DNA of 64,000 nt, taken from positions 62,001-126,000 of the forward strand of contig CAZMFQ010000003.1 in assembly GCA_964565645.1 (NCBI GenBank). Reading direction: 5' to 3'. Under the pieces are notes generated by a model. The model ran no database searches. It saw only the letters and a list, made by a program, of their open reading frames with translations, and had not been told where the DNA came from. This document shows positions 7,801-15,360 of this stretch, piece after piece (position 1 is the first letter of the stretch; each line of letters begins with the position of its first letter). The translations under genes were made by a program, and so were the position numbers. This DNA comes from JAHIQC01 sp964565645. Its GTDB lineage: Bacteria; Actinomycetota; Coriobacteriia; Anaerosomatales; JAHIQC01.

Positions 7801-9039
7801 TCACAGTCCCCCGCCGTCCACGACGACCACACGCCCCATCCCGTCGGGAAGCACCTTCATCACCGACGTCGGCTCACCCTGGAACGCGTTGCCCTCCACG
7901 AAGAACAGCCGCCTGCCATCCGCACTCCAGCACAGCGGATACGTATCGCGGCGCAGCGAGAGTGCCACCGAGCGTCCGGTCGAGGAGTCGTATATGTAGG
8001 TGCGCGAGTACCCGTCATCGCCGACCTCGGCGTAAGCGAGGTACCTGCCCGCCGAGGAACCGCCGGCGCCGGAGGTCCCAGGTGATGCGCACAGGTGCGC
8101 GTACGAACCCGGACGGGATCCCGCAGGCTTGCCCACCACCTCGCGCACGGCGGCAGAATCGATGGCAAGCGCCGGATCGTGCTTGGCTGTGAGGATGCGC
8201 GAAGAACCCGGCGCGCTCTCGACGACCATCACCACCCCGTCGACCCCGAATGCGATCTCGGTGGCCGTCTGCGCGGTGTACCGCGACGGGGCGGCGCTCT
8301 CAAACATACGCGTGCTCGCGTATCCCGGCTGCCCGAACGCCGTATCCGCGATCCAGGCGAAGCCGGAACCACCGGGAGAGACCCTCGGAGAATGACCGGG
8401 TGCGAGCGCACCGTCTCCTCGCCCGTCACGCAGGACCTTGCGCACCTCGTAGCGCGCCGGTGACTTCGCGGTGTAGGTGAGGAACTGCGACCCGGGCGCC
8501 CAGCACAGATCGGCGTCCTCGGCGGTACCGACTGAGACGGACTTGCCGCTCGACACGTCGACGAGCGACAACCGCTTGCTCGCCGTGTCGACGTAGGCGA
8601 GGGTGCCCGCATCCGGCGAGAGTGCGAACGCGCCGTGCTCGGCACTCGCCAGCTTCTTGGCGTCCTTGCCATCCTCACGAGCGACCCAGATGGCACCGTC
8701 GAGGCGATACGCGATCCAGGGCTGCCGGACGACCTCGCCGATCGAGCCCTTCTCCGTCGACCCGCCCGTCGAAGGTGCGGCGGTCTGCTCCTGGGCGGGT
8801 GAAGGGGTCTGGGAGGTCTCGGTCGAGGAGGACTCGGTGGACGGCTCCTCGGCCGAGGGGATGTCCGAGCCGGCAACAGGCCAAGGGGTTTCCGGCCCGC
8901 TCGCGCCGAGCAGACGTACACCCGCGATCACGAGCAGCACGATGACGAGAAGCGCCCCGCCGACGACATACGCGAGCTTGCGCTTGTCGGCGACGAGGCG
9001 CTCCCAGAACGATTCGGGGATGTCGACGCGGTCTTCCAC
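7801..9039 (-). CDS. Membrane-anchored TolB/WD40-like beta-propeller protein
   Basis: About 412 residues, specific function unknown. A short cytoplasmic N-terminus is followed by one membrane segment (about residues 24-46, YVVGGALLVIVLLVIAGVRLL), a Ser/Thr/Glu/Pro-rich linker, then blades of the TolB/PD40 type (IWVAREDGKDAKKLAS, LSPDAGTLAYVD, CWSADGRRLFFVEG). It probably displays a propeller outside the membrane for protein or wall binding. The GTG at 9039 is preferred because GAGGAG lies at good distance; the upstream in-frame GTG at 9045 would sit almost on the ribosome site. It lies just downstream of the isocitrate dehydrogenase gene and may be read through from that operon. Confidence 0.7.
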   Translation of the reverse strand: MEDRVDIPESFWERLVADKRKLAYVVGGALLVIVLLVIAGVRLLGASGPETPWPVAGSDIPSAEEPSTESSSTETSQTPSPAQEQTAAPSTGGSTEKGSIGEVVRQPWIAYRLDGAIWVAREDGKDAKKLASAEHGAFALSPDAGTLAYVDTASKRLSLVDVSSGKSVSVGTAEDADLCWAPGSQFLTYTAKSPARYEVRKVLRDGRGDGALAPGHSPRVSPGGSGFAWIADTAFGQPGYASTRMFESAAPSRYTAQTATEIAFGVDGVVMVVESAPGSSRILTAKHDPALAIDSAAVREVVGKPAGSRPGSYAHLCASPGTSGAGGSSAGRYLAYAEVGDDGYSRTYIYDSSTGRSVALSLRRDTYPLCWSADGRRLFFVEGNAFQGEPTSVMKVLPDGMGRVVVVDGGGL

Positions 9040-9064
9040 GGACACTCCTCGGCGATCGGCGGAC

Positions 9065-10162
9065 CTAGCGGGTGATGACCTCGATCAACGCATCGGCGTA
9101 GGCCTGGGTGCCGACCGCGCCGTCGGTGCTTCCGGTGTTGCTGCGCTTGACGTCGTAGGTGACCTTCTCGCCCTTGCCGATGACCTCGCGCACGGCCGCG
9201 AGCACGCGCTCGGAGGCCTCGGTCTCGCCGAGGTGCTTGAGCATGAGCATCGCGGAGAGGATCTCGGCGGTGGGATTGGCCATGTCCTTGCCGGCGTACT
9301 TGGGCGCCGAACCGTGGACCGGCTCGAAGACCGCACACTCGGCGCCGATGTTGGCGCCCATCGCGATACCGAGACCGCCGATGAGCCCGGCCGAGAGGTC
9401 GGAGACGATGTCGCCGTACAGGTTCGGAAGCACGAGCACGTCCCACCACTCGGGGTGCAGCACGAGCTGCATGCAGGTGGCGTCGACGATGTAGTCCTCG
9501 AACTCGATACCGGAGTCCTTGTACTCCTCGGCCACCTGCCGCGCGACCTTCAGGAACAGCCCGTCGCTCATCTTGAGGATGTTGGCCTTATGCACGGCGG
9601 TGACCTTCTTGCGGCCGTTGGCGATCGCGTAGTCGAACGCGTAGCGCACGATCCGCTCGGTGCCGGTGATCGAGATGGGCTTGAGGGACAGACCCGAGTC
9701 GGGACGGATGATGCCGGCGCCGCGGTCGGCGGCGAACTTGATGAGGTCGGCGGCGTCCTGGGTGCCTTCCTCGAACTCGATGCCCGCGTAGAGGTCCTCG
9801 GTGTTCTCGCGGACGATGACGATGTCGATATCGTCATAGCGCGCGCCCGAGCCCGGGATCGTGAACGCCGGGCGCAGACAGGCGTACAGGTCGAGCTCCT
9901 TGCGGATCGCGACGTTGACGCTGCGGAAGCCCGTGCCGACCGGGGTCGTGATCGGGCCCTTGATGGCGACCTTGTTCTTGCGGATCGAGTCCAGCGTCGA
10001 CTCGGGCAACGGGGTGCCGTACTTGTCGATCTGGTCGGAACCCGCCTCGGCGATCTCCCACTCGATGTCGACGCCGGTCGATTCGACCACGCGGGTCATG
10101 GCGGTTGTGAGCTCGGGACCGATACCGTCCCCGGGGATGAGCGTGACTGTGTGCTTGGCCAT
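9065..10162 (-). CDS. icd: NAD-type isocitrate dehydrogenase (isocitrate/isopropylmalate dehydrogenase family)
   Basis: 365 residues. Family motifs: LIPGDGIGPE near the N-terminus, TPVGTGFRSVNVAIRKELDL with the substrate-binding Ser and Arg, IVRENTEDLYAGIE, KANILKMSDG, and the metal-binding DLSAGLIGGLG region. The SVNV and NTEDLYAGIE patterns match NAD-type isocitrate dehydrogenases better than LeuB. The reaction is oxidative decarboxylation of isocitrate to 2-oxoglutarate. It is the last gene of the block synthase, aconitase large, aconitase small, HEAT-like, icd. Homoisocitrate dehydrogenase or a broad-specificity enzyme remains possible. Confidence 0.85.
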   Translation of the reverse strand: MAKHTVTLIPGDGIGPELTTAMTRVVESTGVDIEWEIAEAGSDQIDKYGTPLPESTLDSIRKNKVAIKGPITTPVGTGFRSVNVAIRKELDLYACLRPAFTIPGSGARYDDIDIVIVRENTEDLYAGIEFEEGTQDAADLIKFAADRGAGIIRPDSGLSLKPISITGTERIVRYAFDYAIANGRKKVTAVHKANILKMSDGLFLKVARQVAEEYKDSGIEFEDYIVDATCMQLVLHPEWWDVLVLPNLYGDIVSDLSAGLIGGLGIAMGANIGAECAVFEPVHGSAPKYAGKDMANPTAEILSAMLMLKHLGETEASERVLAAVREVIGKGEKVTYDVKRSNTGSTDGAVGTQAYADALIEVITR

Positions 10163-10247
10163 GCGAAGAATCGAACCTCCTGGTCGTGATGTGTACGTCG
10201 ATCGCGCGGAGCGAAGTCCGCCGCGAGGCTTTCTGCAGGGCTTCGGA

Positions 10248-10928
10248 CTACGACGCAGGCGCCGCAGGCTTCTTGCGTCCGCGCTTCTTGGGGGCGCACG
10301 CCACTATCTGCTTGGCGCGCCTGCCTATGAGTCCCTTGGCGTGCTCGGCGTCGAAGAGCATCCGCTCCGCGGCGGCAAGCTTGATGGAATCATCCGCCGC
10401 CCCCTGCATGAAGCGGTAGAAGCCCGAGAGCATGTTCGGGAACTCGGGGTCGCCGTGGTACACGCGCATCGCCTCGTCGAGCAGCGGCCAGACCTTCTCG
10501 GCGCGCTTGGCGGTCGTCGCGCCGTACGCGCACAGCAGGCGGAACGCCGCGAGACGGACCACGCCCGACTCGGCGTCATGAAGCGCGCTCGAGGTCGGGA
10601 CGATCGCCTTGTCCACGACGCGCGCATCGATCGCGACCATCTTCTCGAGCGTGCCGAGGACTTCCCAGCGCGTCTGCGCCTCGGGCCGGTCGAGCGCGTC
10701 GGCGAGCTCTACGCCCCGGTCCTTGAGGATCTCCGGCTTCTTGGTCGCGATGGCATGGATGACCCGTGCGGCGAGCGGACGCTGGGAGCGGTCGTCGCCC
10801 GCGAGCGCGTCGAACACCGCCTGGAGCGCGCGCTTGCCCCTGAGGGCGGACTCGAGGATCTCGTCGCGATCGCCCACAAGGCGTCCGCTCGAGTCGATCG
10901 GCTTTGCAGCTGTCTTGTCCGCGCTCAT
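10248..10928 (-). CDS. HEAT-repeat-like protein inside the TCA-branch operon
   Basis: 226 residues, no signal peptide. Alpha-helical repeats with HEAT/ARM character are visible (RPLAARVIHAIATKKPEIL, RWEVLGTLEKMVAI, VVRLAAFRLLCAYG), and the C-terminus is strongly basic (KKRGRKK). The function is unknown; a scaffold or regulator binding partner enzymes or nucleic acid is an inference. The start is ATG 10928 with GGGAGAG upstream, 16 bases after the small-subunit stop. The position between the aconitase and dehydrogenase genes is unusual. Confidence 0.75.
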   Translation of the reverse strand: MSADKTAAKPIDSSGRLVGDRDEILESALRGKRALQAVFDALAGDDRSQRPLAARVIHAIATKKPEILKDRGVELADALDRPEAQTRWEVLGTLEKMVAIDARVVDKAIVPTSSALHDAESGVVRLAAFRLLCAYGATTAKRAEKVWPLLDEAMRVYHGDPEFPNMLSGFYRFMQGAADDSIKLAAAERMLFDAEHAKGLIGRRAKQIVACAPKKRGRKKPAAPAS

Positions 10929-10944
10929 ATGCGCGTCACTCTCC

Positions 10945-11445
10945 CTACAGGTTGAAGCCACCGTGCTTGCGGAAGTGCTCGACCAGCCCGCCGTCTGCGA
11001 GGAGCTGGGCCATGACCGGCGGCAGGGCCGGGAACTCGATCTCGGTGCCCTTGGTGACGTTGCGCAGCACGCCGGCCTGGAGATCGGCGATGAGCTCGTC
11101 ACCCTCGTCGATCAGATCGGTGTCGCACTCGATGACGGGCAGGCCCGTGTTGATCGCGTTGCGGTAGAAGATGCGCGCGAAACTCTTGGCGAGCACCGCC
11201 TTGGTGTTGCTGTGGATGAGCACGAGTGGAGCCTGCTCGCGACTCGAGCCCATGCCGAAGTTCTTGCCGGCCACAAGGAAGCCGCCCTCGGGCTTGACCT
11301 TCTCATAGTAGTGAGGGTCGAGCTCCTCCATGGCATGGACGGCCATGCCCTCCATGTCCGCGGACTTGAACTTGTACTTGCCACTGATGATGTAGTCGGT
11401 GTTGATGTCGTCACCGTACTTGAAGGCCTTGGCGCGCAGTTCCAT
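10945..11445 (-). CDS. Aconitase/isopropylmalate-dehydratase family small subunit (LeuD-like)
   Basis: 166 residues, the swivel-domain subunit. GDDINTDYIISGKYKF at the N-terminus and GKNFGMGSSREQAPL are the family marks. The substrate-specificity loop, YLRT or YLVM-like in characterised homoaconitases and isopropylmalate dehydratases, reads YKFK here, so specificity cannot be transferred simply. With the neighbours, interconversion of citrate and isocitrate is the favoured reading; (homo)aconitate or isopropylmalate are alternatives. ATG 11445 has AGGAGAG upstream. It follows the large-subunit gene after 40 bases. Confidence 0.85.
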   Translation of the reverse strand: MELRAKAFKYGDDINTDYIISGKYKFKSADMEGMAVHAMEELDPHYYEKVKPEGGFLVAGKNFGMGSSREQAPLVLIHSNTKAVLAKSFARIFYRNAINTGLPVIECDTDLIDEGDELIADLQAGVLRNVTKGTEIEFPALPPVMAQLLADGGLVEHFRKHGGFNL

Positions 11446-11485
11446 CTTCGCGTCTCTCCTGTGTTCCTCGGCGTACCTTCGGTCT

Positions 11486-12754
11486 CTACCCGAAATACGG
11501 GCGCGGGTCCGTTATCTTGCCCTCGATGACGGACGCGGCCACGGTGGCCGGGCTCCCGAGGTATATGAACGAGTTGCTATTGCCCATGCGGCCCTTGAAG
11601 TTGCGGTTGGCCGTGGAGATGACGTTCTCGCCGTCGGACGGGACGCCGTTGTGGGTGCCGACGCACGGGCCGCAGCCCGGCGTGACGAGTGCGGCGCCGG
11701 CCTCGACGAGCGTCTGGATGTAGCCGGCCTCTATCGCGTCGAGCAGGATGCGGCGCGACGCCGGAGCGACGATGAAGCGGACGTCGGGATGCACGCGGCG
11801 CCCTTTGAGGATCGAGGCGGCGATCGCGAGGTCCTCGAGGCGGCCGTTGGTGCACGTGCCCAGGACGCCCTCGGCGATCGGGGTGCCCTCGACCTCCTCG
11901 ATGGGCGAGACGTTGTCGACCGCGTGCGGCTTGGCGATCTGCGGGCCTATGACGTTCGCGTCGAGCGTGAGTTCCTTGGCGTAGACCGCGTCGGCGTCGG
12001 GCGTCTGCGGGGCCGGGGTCTTCTCGCCGCGGCCCGCGAACCAGGCGAGCGTCTTCTCGTCGGCGTTCATGAGGCCCGCCTTCGCGCCGACCTCGATGGC
12101 CATGTTGGAGATCGTCATGCGCGCCTCGACGGACAACTCGTCGATGACCGGGCCGTGGAACTCGATGGCCTCATACGTCGCGCCGTCCACACCGATCTGG
12201 CCGGCGAGGTACAGGATCAGGTCCTTGGAGAACACGCCCGGCTGCAAGGCTCCCTCGTAGGTCACCTTCATGGTGTCGGGCACCTTGAACCAGAGCTTGC
12301 CCGAGGCCATGGCGGCGGCGCCGTCCGTGCTGCCGACACCCGTCGAGAAGACGTTCAGGGCACCGTAGGTGCAGGTATGGGAGTCGCAGCCGACCATCAG
12401 ATCGCCCGGAACGACGTGGCCGTTCTCGGGGATGAGCTGGTGGCACACACCCTCACCGACGTCGTAGACCTTGGCGCCGGTCTTCTTGCCGAACTCGCGC
12501 ATCATGGTGTGGAGCGCGGAGACGCCTTCGAGCGGGCTCGGGGAACTGTGGTCCATGACCACGGCCACCTTGGCCGGGTCGAAGACCTCCTCGACGCCCA
12601 TGCGCTCGAGCGCGCGGATCGCGAGCGGCGAGGTGCCGTCCTGACCCATTACGAAATCCACGTCGGCCACGACTATGTCGCCGGCGTGAGCGTCGGTACC
12701 CGAGTGTGCCGAGAAGATCTTCTCGGCGATCGTCTTTCCCGAAATCGTCCTCAC
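11486..12754 (-). CDS. Aconitase/isopropylmalate-dehydratase family large subunit (LeuC-like, HACN type)
   Basis: 422 residues, the usual length of the two-subunit family. The [4Fe-4S] ligands are seen as VGCDSHTCTYG, LGTCTNGRLEDL and TPGCGPCVG. The GEGVCHQL and FSTGVGSTDGAAAM patterns match the archaeal/clostridial homoaconitase-like group used in several anaerobes as aconitase. It forms a complex with the small subunit encoded next. The GTG start at 12754 follows AAGAAGG. It lies between the NifV-like synthase and the small subunit, so its substrate is most likely citrate or homocitrate. Confidence 0.87.
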   Translation of the reverse strand: MRTISGKTIAEKIFSAHSGTDAHAGDIVVADVDFVMGQDGTSPLAIRALERMGVEEVFDPAKVAVVMDHSSPSPLEGVSALHTMMREFGKKTGAKVYDVGEGVCHQLIPENGHVVPGDLMVGCDSHTCTYGALNVFSTGVGSTDGAAAMASGKLWFKVPDTMKVTYEGALQPGVFSKDLILYLAGQIGVDGATYEAIEFHGPVIDELSVEARMTISNMAIEVGAKAGLMNADEKTLAWFAGRGEKTPAPQTPDADAVYAKELTLDANVIGPQIAKPHAVDNVSPIEEVEGTPIAEGVLGTCTNGRLEDLAIAASILKGRRVHPDVRFIVAPASRRILLDAIEAGYIQTLVEAGAALVTPGCGPCVGTHNGVPSDGENVISTANRNFKGRMGNSNSFIYLGSPATVAASVIEGKITDPRPYFG

Positions 12755-12778
12755 CCTTCCTTCTTGCCGTCGCGCAGG

Positions 12779-13969
12779 CTAGCCGAGCTCGCCGGCGCGC
12801 ATCGCGTTGTAGAGTTCCACGAGCTCCTTGTCGAACAGCGGCCGCTTGATCTGGACGGCCTTGGTGCGCACGAGCGGCAGAAGTGCGACCGCCTCGTCAC
12901 GCGAGAGCTCGAGCCCGTACTCCTCGAACTTCATCTCGAGCGTGCGTGAGCCCGAGTGTTTTCCGACGACGATCTGACGCTCGAGGCCGACCTCGTCGGG
13001 ACTGAACACCTCGTAGGTGTGCGGGTTCTTGATGACGCCGTCGGCGTGGATGCCGCTCTCGTGCGCGAACATGTTGGTGCCGATGACCGACTTCCACACC
13101 GGGATGGTGCGGCCTGCGGCCTCCGCCACGAACTCGCCCATCTCGCGGAAGCGCCTGGTGTCGAAGCCCAGGTCGACGTCCTCGATGTACTTGAGGGCCA
13201 TCACGACCTCCTCGAGCGCAGCGTTGCCGGCACGCTCACCGAGACCGCCGACGGTCACGTTGACCCAGGTGGCGCCGGCGTGGATGCCCGCCATGGCGTT
13301 GGCGACGGCCATCCCGAAGTCGTTGTGCGTGTGCATCTCGATCTCGAGCCCGGTCGCCTCGATGAGTTCCTTGATGACCTTGTAGGTGCGGAACGGGCCG
13401 AGCACGCCGATGGTGTCGCAGAAGCGCATCCGGTCGGCGCCCTCGGCCTTGGCCGCCAAGGCGTACTCGATGAGGAACTCCATCTCGGTGCGGCTCGCGT
13501 CCTCGGCGTTCACGGAGACGTACACGCCGTTGCTCTTGGCGTAGGCGACGCTCTCACGGATCGTATCGAGGACCCAGGCGCGGTCCTTCTGCAGCTTGGT
13601 CTTGATGTGGATGTCGCTCGTGGCGAGCGAGATCGCCACCGCGTCGACCCCGCAATCGATCGAGGTCTTGATGTCGGCGACGTTCGCGCGGTTCCAGCCG
13701 AGCACCGAGGCTCGAAGCCCCAGGCTCGCGATCTCAGCGATGACCTCGGCCTCGTCGCCGCCCATCACCGGGATGCCGGACTCGATCTGGTGCACGCCGA
13801 CCTCGTCGAGCATGCGCGCGATCTTGACCTTCTCCGCATTGCTGAACACGACGCCCGCGGTCTGTTCGCCGTCGCGCAGCGTCGTGTCGTCGATCTTGAT
13901 CTCGCACGCACCCATGACGGTCTCGATGGGCAGCGCCTTGATGGCGTCGTGGTCGTTCGTTCCGGGCAA
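12779..13969 (-). CDS. NifV-like homocitrate synthase / probable Re-citrate synthase
   Basis: 396 residues, TIM-barrel DRE-metallolyase family: IDDTTLRDGEQ at the N-terminus, HTHNDFGMA (metal ligands) and GLGERAGNAALEEV. These match NifV/homocitrate synthases rather than LeuA. It lacks the LeuA C-terminal regulatory domain. Anaerobes often use a NifV-like Re-citrate synthase as the entry to the oxidative TCA branch, and the operon (aconitase pair, isocitrate dehydrogenase) supports this. Homocitrate synthesis is the alternative, but no nitrogenase or lysine gene is nearby. The TTG start at 13969 is chosen because AGGAGG lies 6 bases upstream; no ATG fits. Confidence 0.85.
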   Translation of the reverse strand: MPGTNDHDAIKALPIETVMGACEIKIDDTTLRDGEQTAGVVFSNAEKVKIARMLDEVGVHQIESGIPVMGGDEAEVIAEIASLGLRASVLGWNRANVADIKTSIDCGVDAVAISLATSDIHIKTKLQKDRAWVLDTIRESVAYAKSNGVYVSVNAEDASRTEMEFLIEYALAAKAEGADRMRFCDTIGVLGPFRTYKVIKELIEATGLEIEMHTHNDFGMAVANAMAGIHAGATWVNVTVGGLGERAGNAALEEVVMALKYIEDVDLGFDTRRFREMGEFVAEAAGRTIPVWKSVIGTNMFAHESGIHADGVIKNPHTYEVFSPDEVGLERQIVVGKHSGSRTLEMKFEEYGLELSRDEAVALLPLVRTKAVQIKRPLFDKELVELYNAMRAGELG

Positions 13970-14117
13970 CTCGAACCTCCTAGATGGTGTAGCGAGCCGG
14001 ACGCGGAGCCCGGGCGTACATGGCCGCAGCCGTGTTCGCCCCACTTCCACGGCCGGGTCCTGCTCATGCGGAAAGGACATTCTACGACACGCCGGGGTTC
14101 GGCGCCACAGCGGACCG

Positions 14118-14582
14118 TCACCTGCCGAGGAGTACCTCGGCAGCATCTCCGATACCGATGGCGTGGTCGGCGGCCCAACCGGCCTCGATCTCGAGGACGT
14201 AGCGCGCGGGGTTGGCGCTCGAGGCCTCGCGGGGCCCGTCGGGAGCCATCGATGCGATGTCGACGACGCGTCCCTGCCCGTCGATGAACACCAGATCGAG
14301 CGCGTAGGCGACGTCCTTCTCAGCGAACACGCGCGTACCGTCCTCGCTCCAGACGAAGAGCATGCCTCGTGACGCGTCGGCCGCACTGTGGCCCTGCAGG
14401 CCCGTCGAACGCTCGAGCGGGTCGTCGGCCACGAGCGGGCGCGCGGTCACGCCCTCGAACCTCACGACAGCCTCCGAGTGCGCGCACGCGACGAGCGCCG
14501 GAAGCGCGAGGAGCGCCACGGCGAGCAGCGCCGATGCGACACCGGCGCCGACGAGGATGCGAGGAGCCCGGCGGCTACTCAT
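14118..14582 (-). CDS. DUF192 family exported protein
   Basis: 154 residues. An N-terminal hydrophobic signal or anchor (ILVGAGVASALLAVALLALPALVACA, possible lipobox-like Ala-Cys) is followed by a DUF192 domain: TGLQGHSAADASRGMLFVW, ALDLVFIDGQGRVVDI and an AVEVLLG-like end. DUF192 proteins are small beta-rich envelope proteins of unsettled function. ATG 14582 overlaps the end of the metallopeptidase gene by 8 bases, so the two are coupled. Its last codons contain a 9-bp hairpin (CTGCCGAGG / CCTCGGCAG, 14122-14143) that may help end transcription. Confidence 0.85.
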   Translation of the reverse strand: MSSRRAPRILVGAGVASALLAVALLALPALVACAHSEAVVRFEGVTARPLVADDPLERSTGLQGHSAADASRGMLFVWSEDGTRVFAEKDVAYALDLVFIDGQGRVVDIASMAPDGPREASSANPARYVLEIEAGWAADHAIGIGDAAEVLLGR

Positions 14583-15360
14583 CGGCCCACGCGGGAACGA
14601 ACTCACCCGCGTCACGCATGCGCGCGCGCAACGCGCGGGCGTCGGGCTCCAGCGAAGCGAGGTGCCGCCAGAACCGCTCGCCGTGCCCGCGCTCGGCGAC
14701 GTGCGCGAGCTCGTGGAGCACCACGTAGCGGGCGAGTTCGGGCGGCAGGAACACGAGGTTGCGGTGCAGGGAGATCGTGCCGCTCGCCGAGCAGCTCCCC
14801 CACCGGGTCCGCTGGCCTCGCACGCTCAGGCGCGCATATGCGATCCCGGTGGCCGAGGAGCACTCCCGCAGCAGCGCCGCCAGCGCACTGCGCGCGGTGC
14901 GGTCGCGCCAGCGGCGCAAGGCCGCGAGCCGGGCCTCGGGGTCGGAGGCCGAGCCGCCCACATGGAGCGTGGCGCCGCTGGCGCGCACGCGCACGGCCCC
15001 GCCCGAGGCGCTCTCGCGATACTCGACGGCGTAGCGGGCGGAAAGCGCGCGGAGCACGATCGTCTCCGGGAGCCGAGCCTCGGGTGGGGCCGTGAGGGCG
15101 GCCCGCCGCGACGAGACGGCCGCGAGATGAGCGAGCGCCCACTCGCGGCGGGCCGCCACCGCGCGCGCCGCCTCGCGAGCCGCGAGACCGCGGGGCAGGG
15201 TCACCACGAGGCCGTCGCGGGCCGAGACCGTCAGGCGCACGCGACGCGCCCGCGCGCTTACGCGGACCGTGTAAGCGGGAAGGGAGCCGGACGCGGGGAC
15301 CTCGACCGGCTCGGGCACGCGGGACGCGCCCTGCGTGCGGGCGGCTCCTCGGCTATGCAC
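14575..15360 (-). CDS. SprT/YgjP-like zinc metallopeptidase (DUF45)
   Basis: 261 residues. The catalytic helix LHELAHVAERGHGERFW carries HExxH with a third ligand further on, as in the YgjP/WLM/M48-like group. The upstream part carries RKKRVRLTV-like and RWGSCSASGTISL patterns typical of DUF45 proteins. Substrate unknown, probably cytoplasmic. The GTG start at 15360 overlaps the rlmKL stop (GTGCATAG), giving a tightly packed three-gene unit with DUF192. A shorter start at a GTG about 16 codons on is possible. Confidence 0.85.
   Translation of the reverse strand: MHSRGAARTQGASRVPEPVEVPASGSLPAYTVRVSARARRVRLTVSARDGLVVTLPRGLAAREAARAVAARREWALAHLAAVSSRRAALTAPPEARLPETIVLRALSARYAVEYRESASGGAVRVRASGATLHVGGSASDPEARLAALRRWRDRTARSALAALLRECSSATGIAYARLSVRGQRTRWGSCSASGTISLHRNLVFLPPELARYVVLHELAHVAERGHGERFWRHLASLEPDARALRARMRDAGEFVPAWADE

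Noticed and set aside
9065..13969. Leucine biosynthesis operon leuA-leuC-leuD-leuB
   Set aside because: The synthase lacks the LeuA regulatory domain and matches NifV; the dehydrogenase has NAD-isocitrate dehydrogenase motifs.
14122..14143. GCCGAGGAG-type element recurring through the window as a possible dispersed repeat
   Set aside because: It is mostly the Ala-Glu-Glu codon string or Shine-Dalgarno sequence; copies show no flanking conservation.
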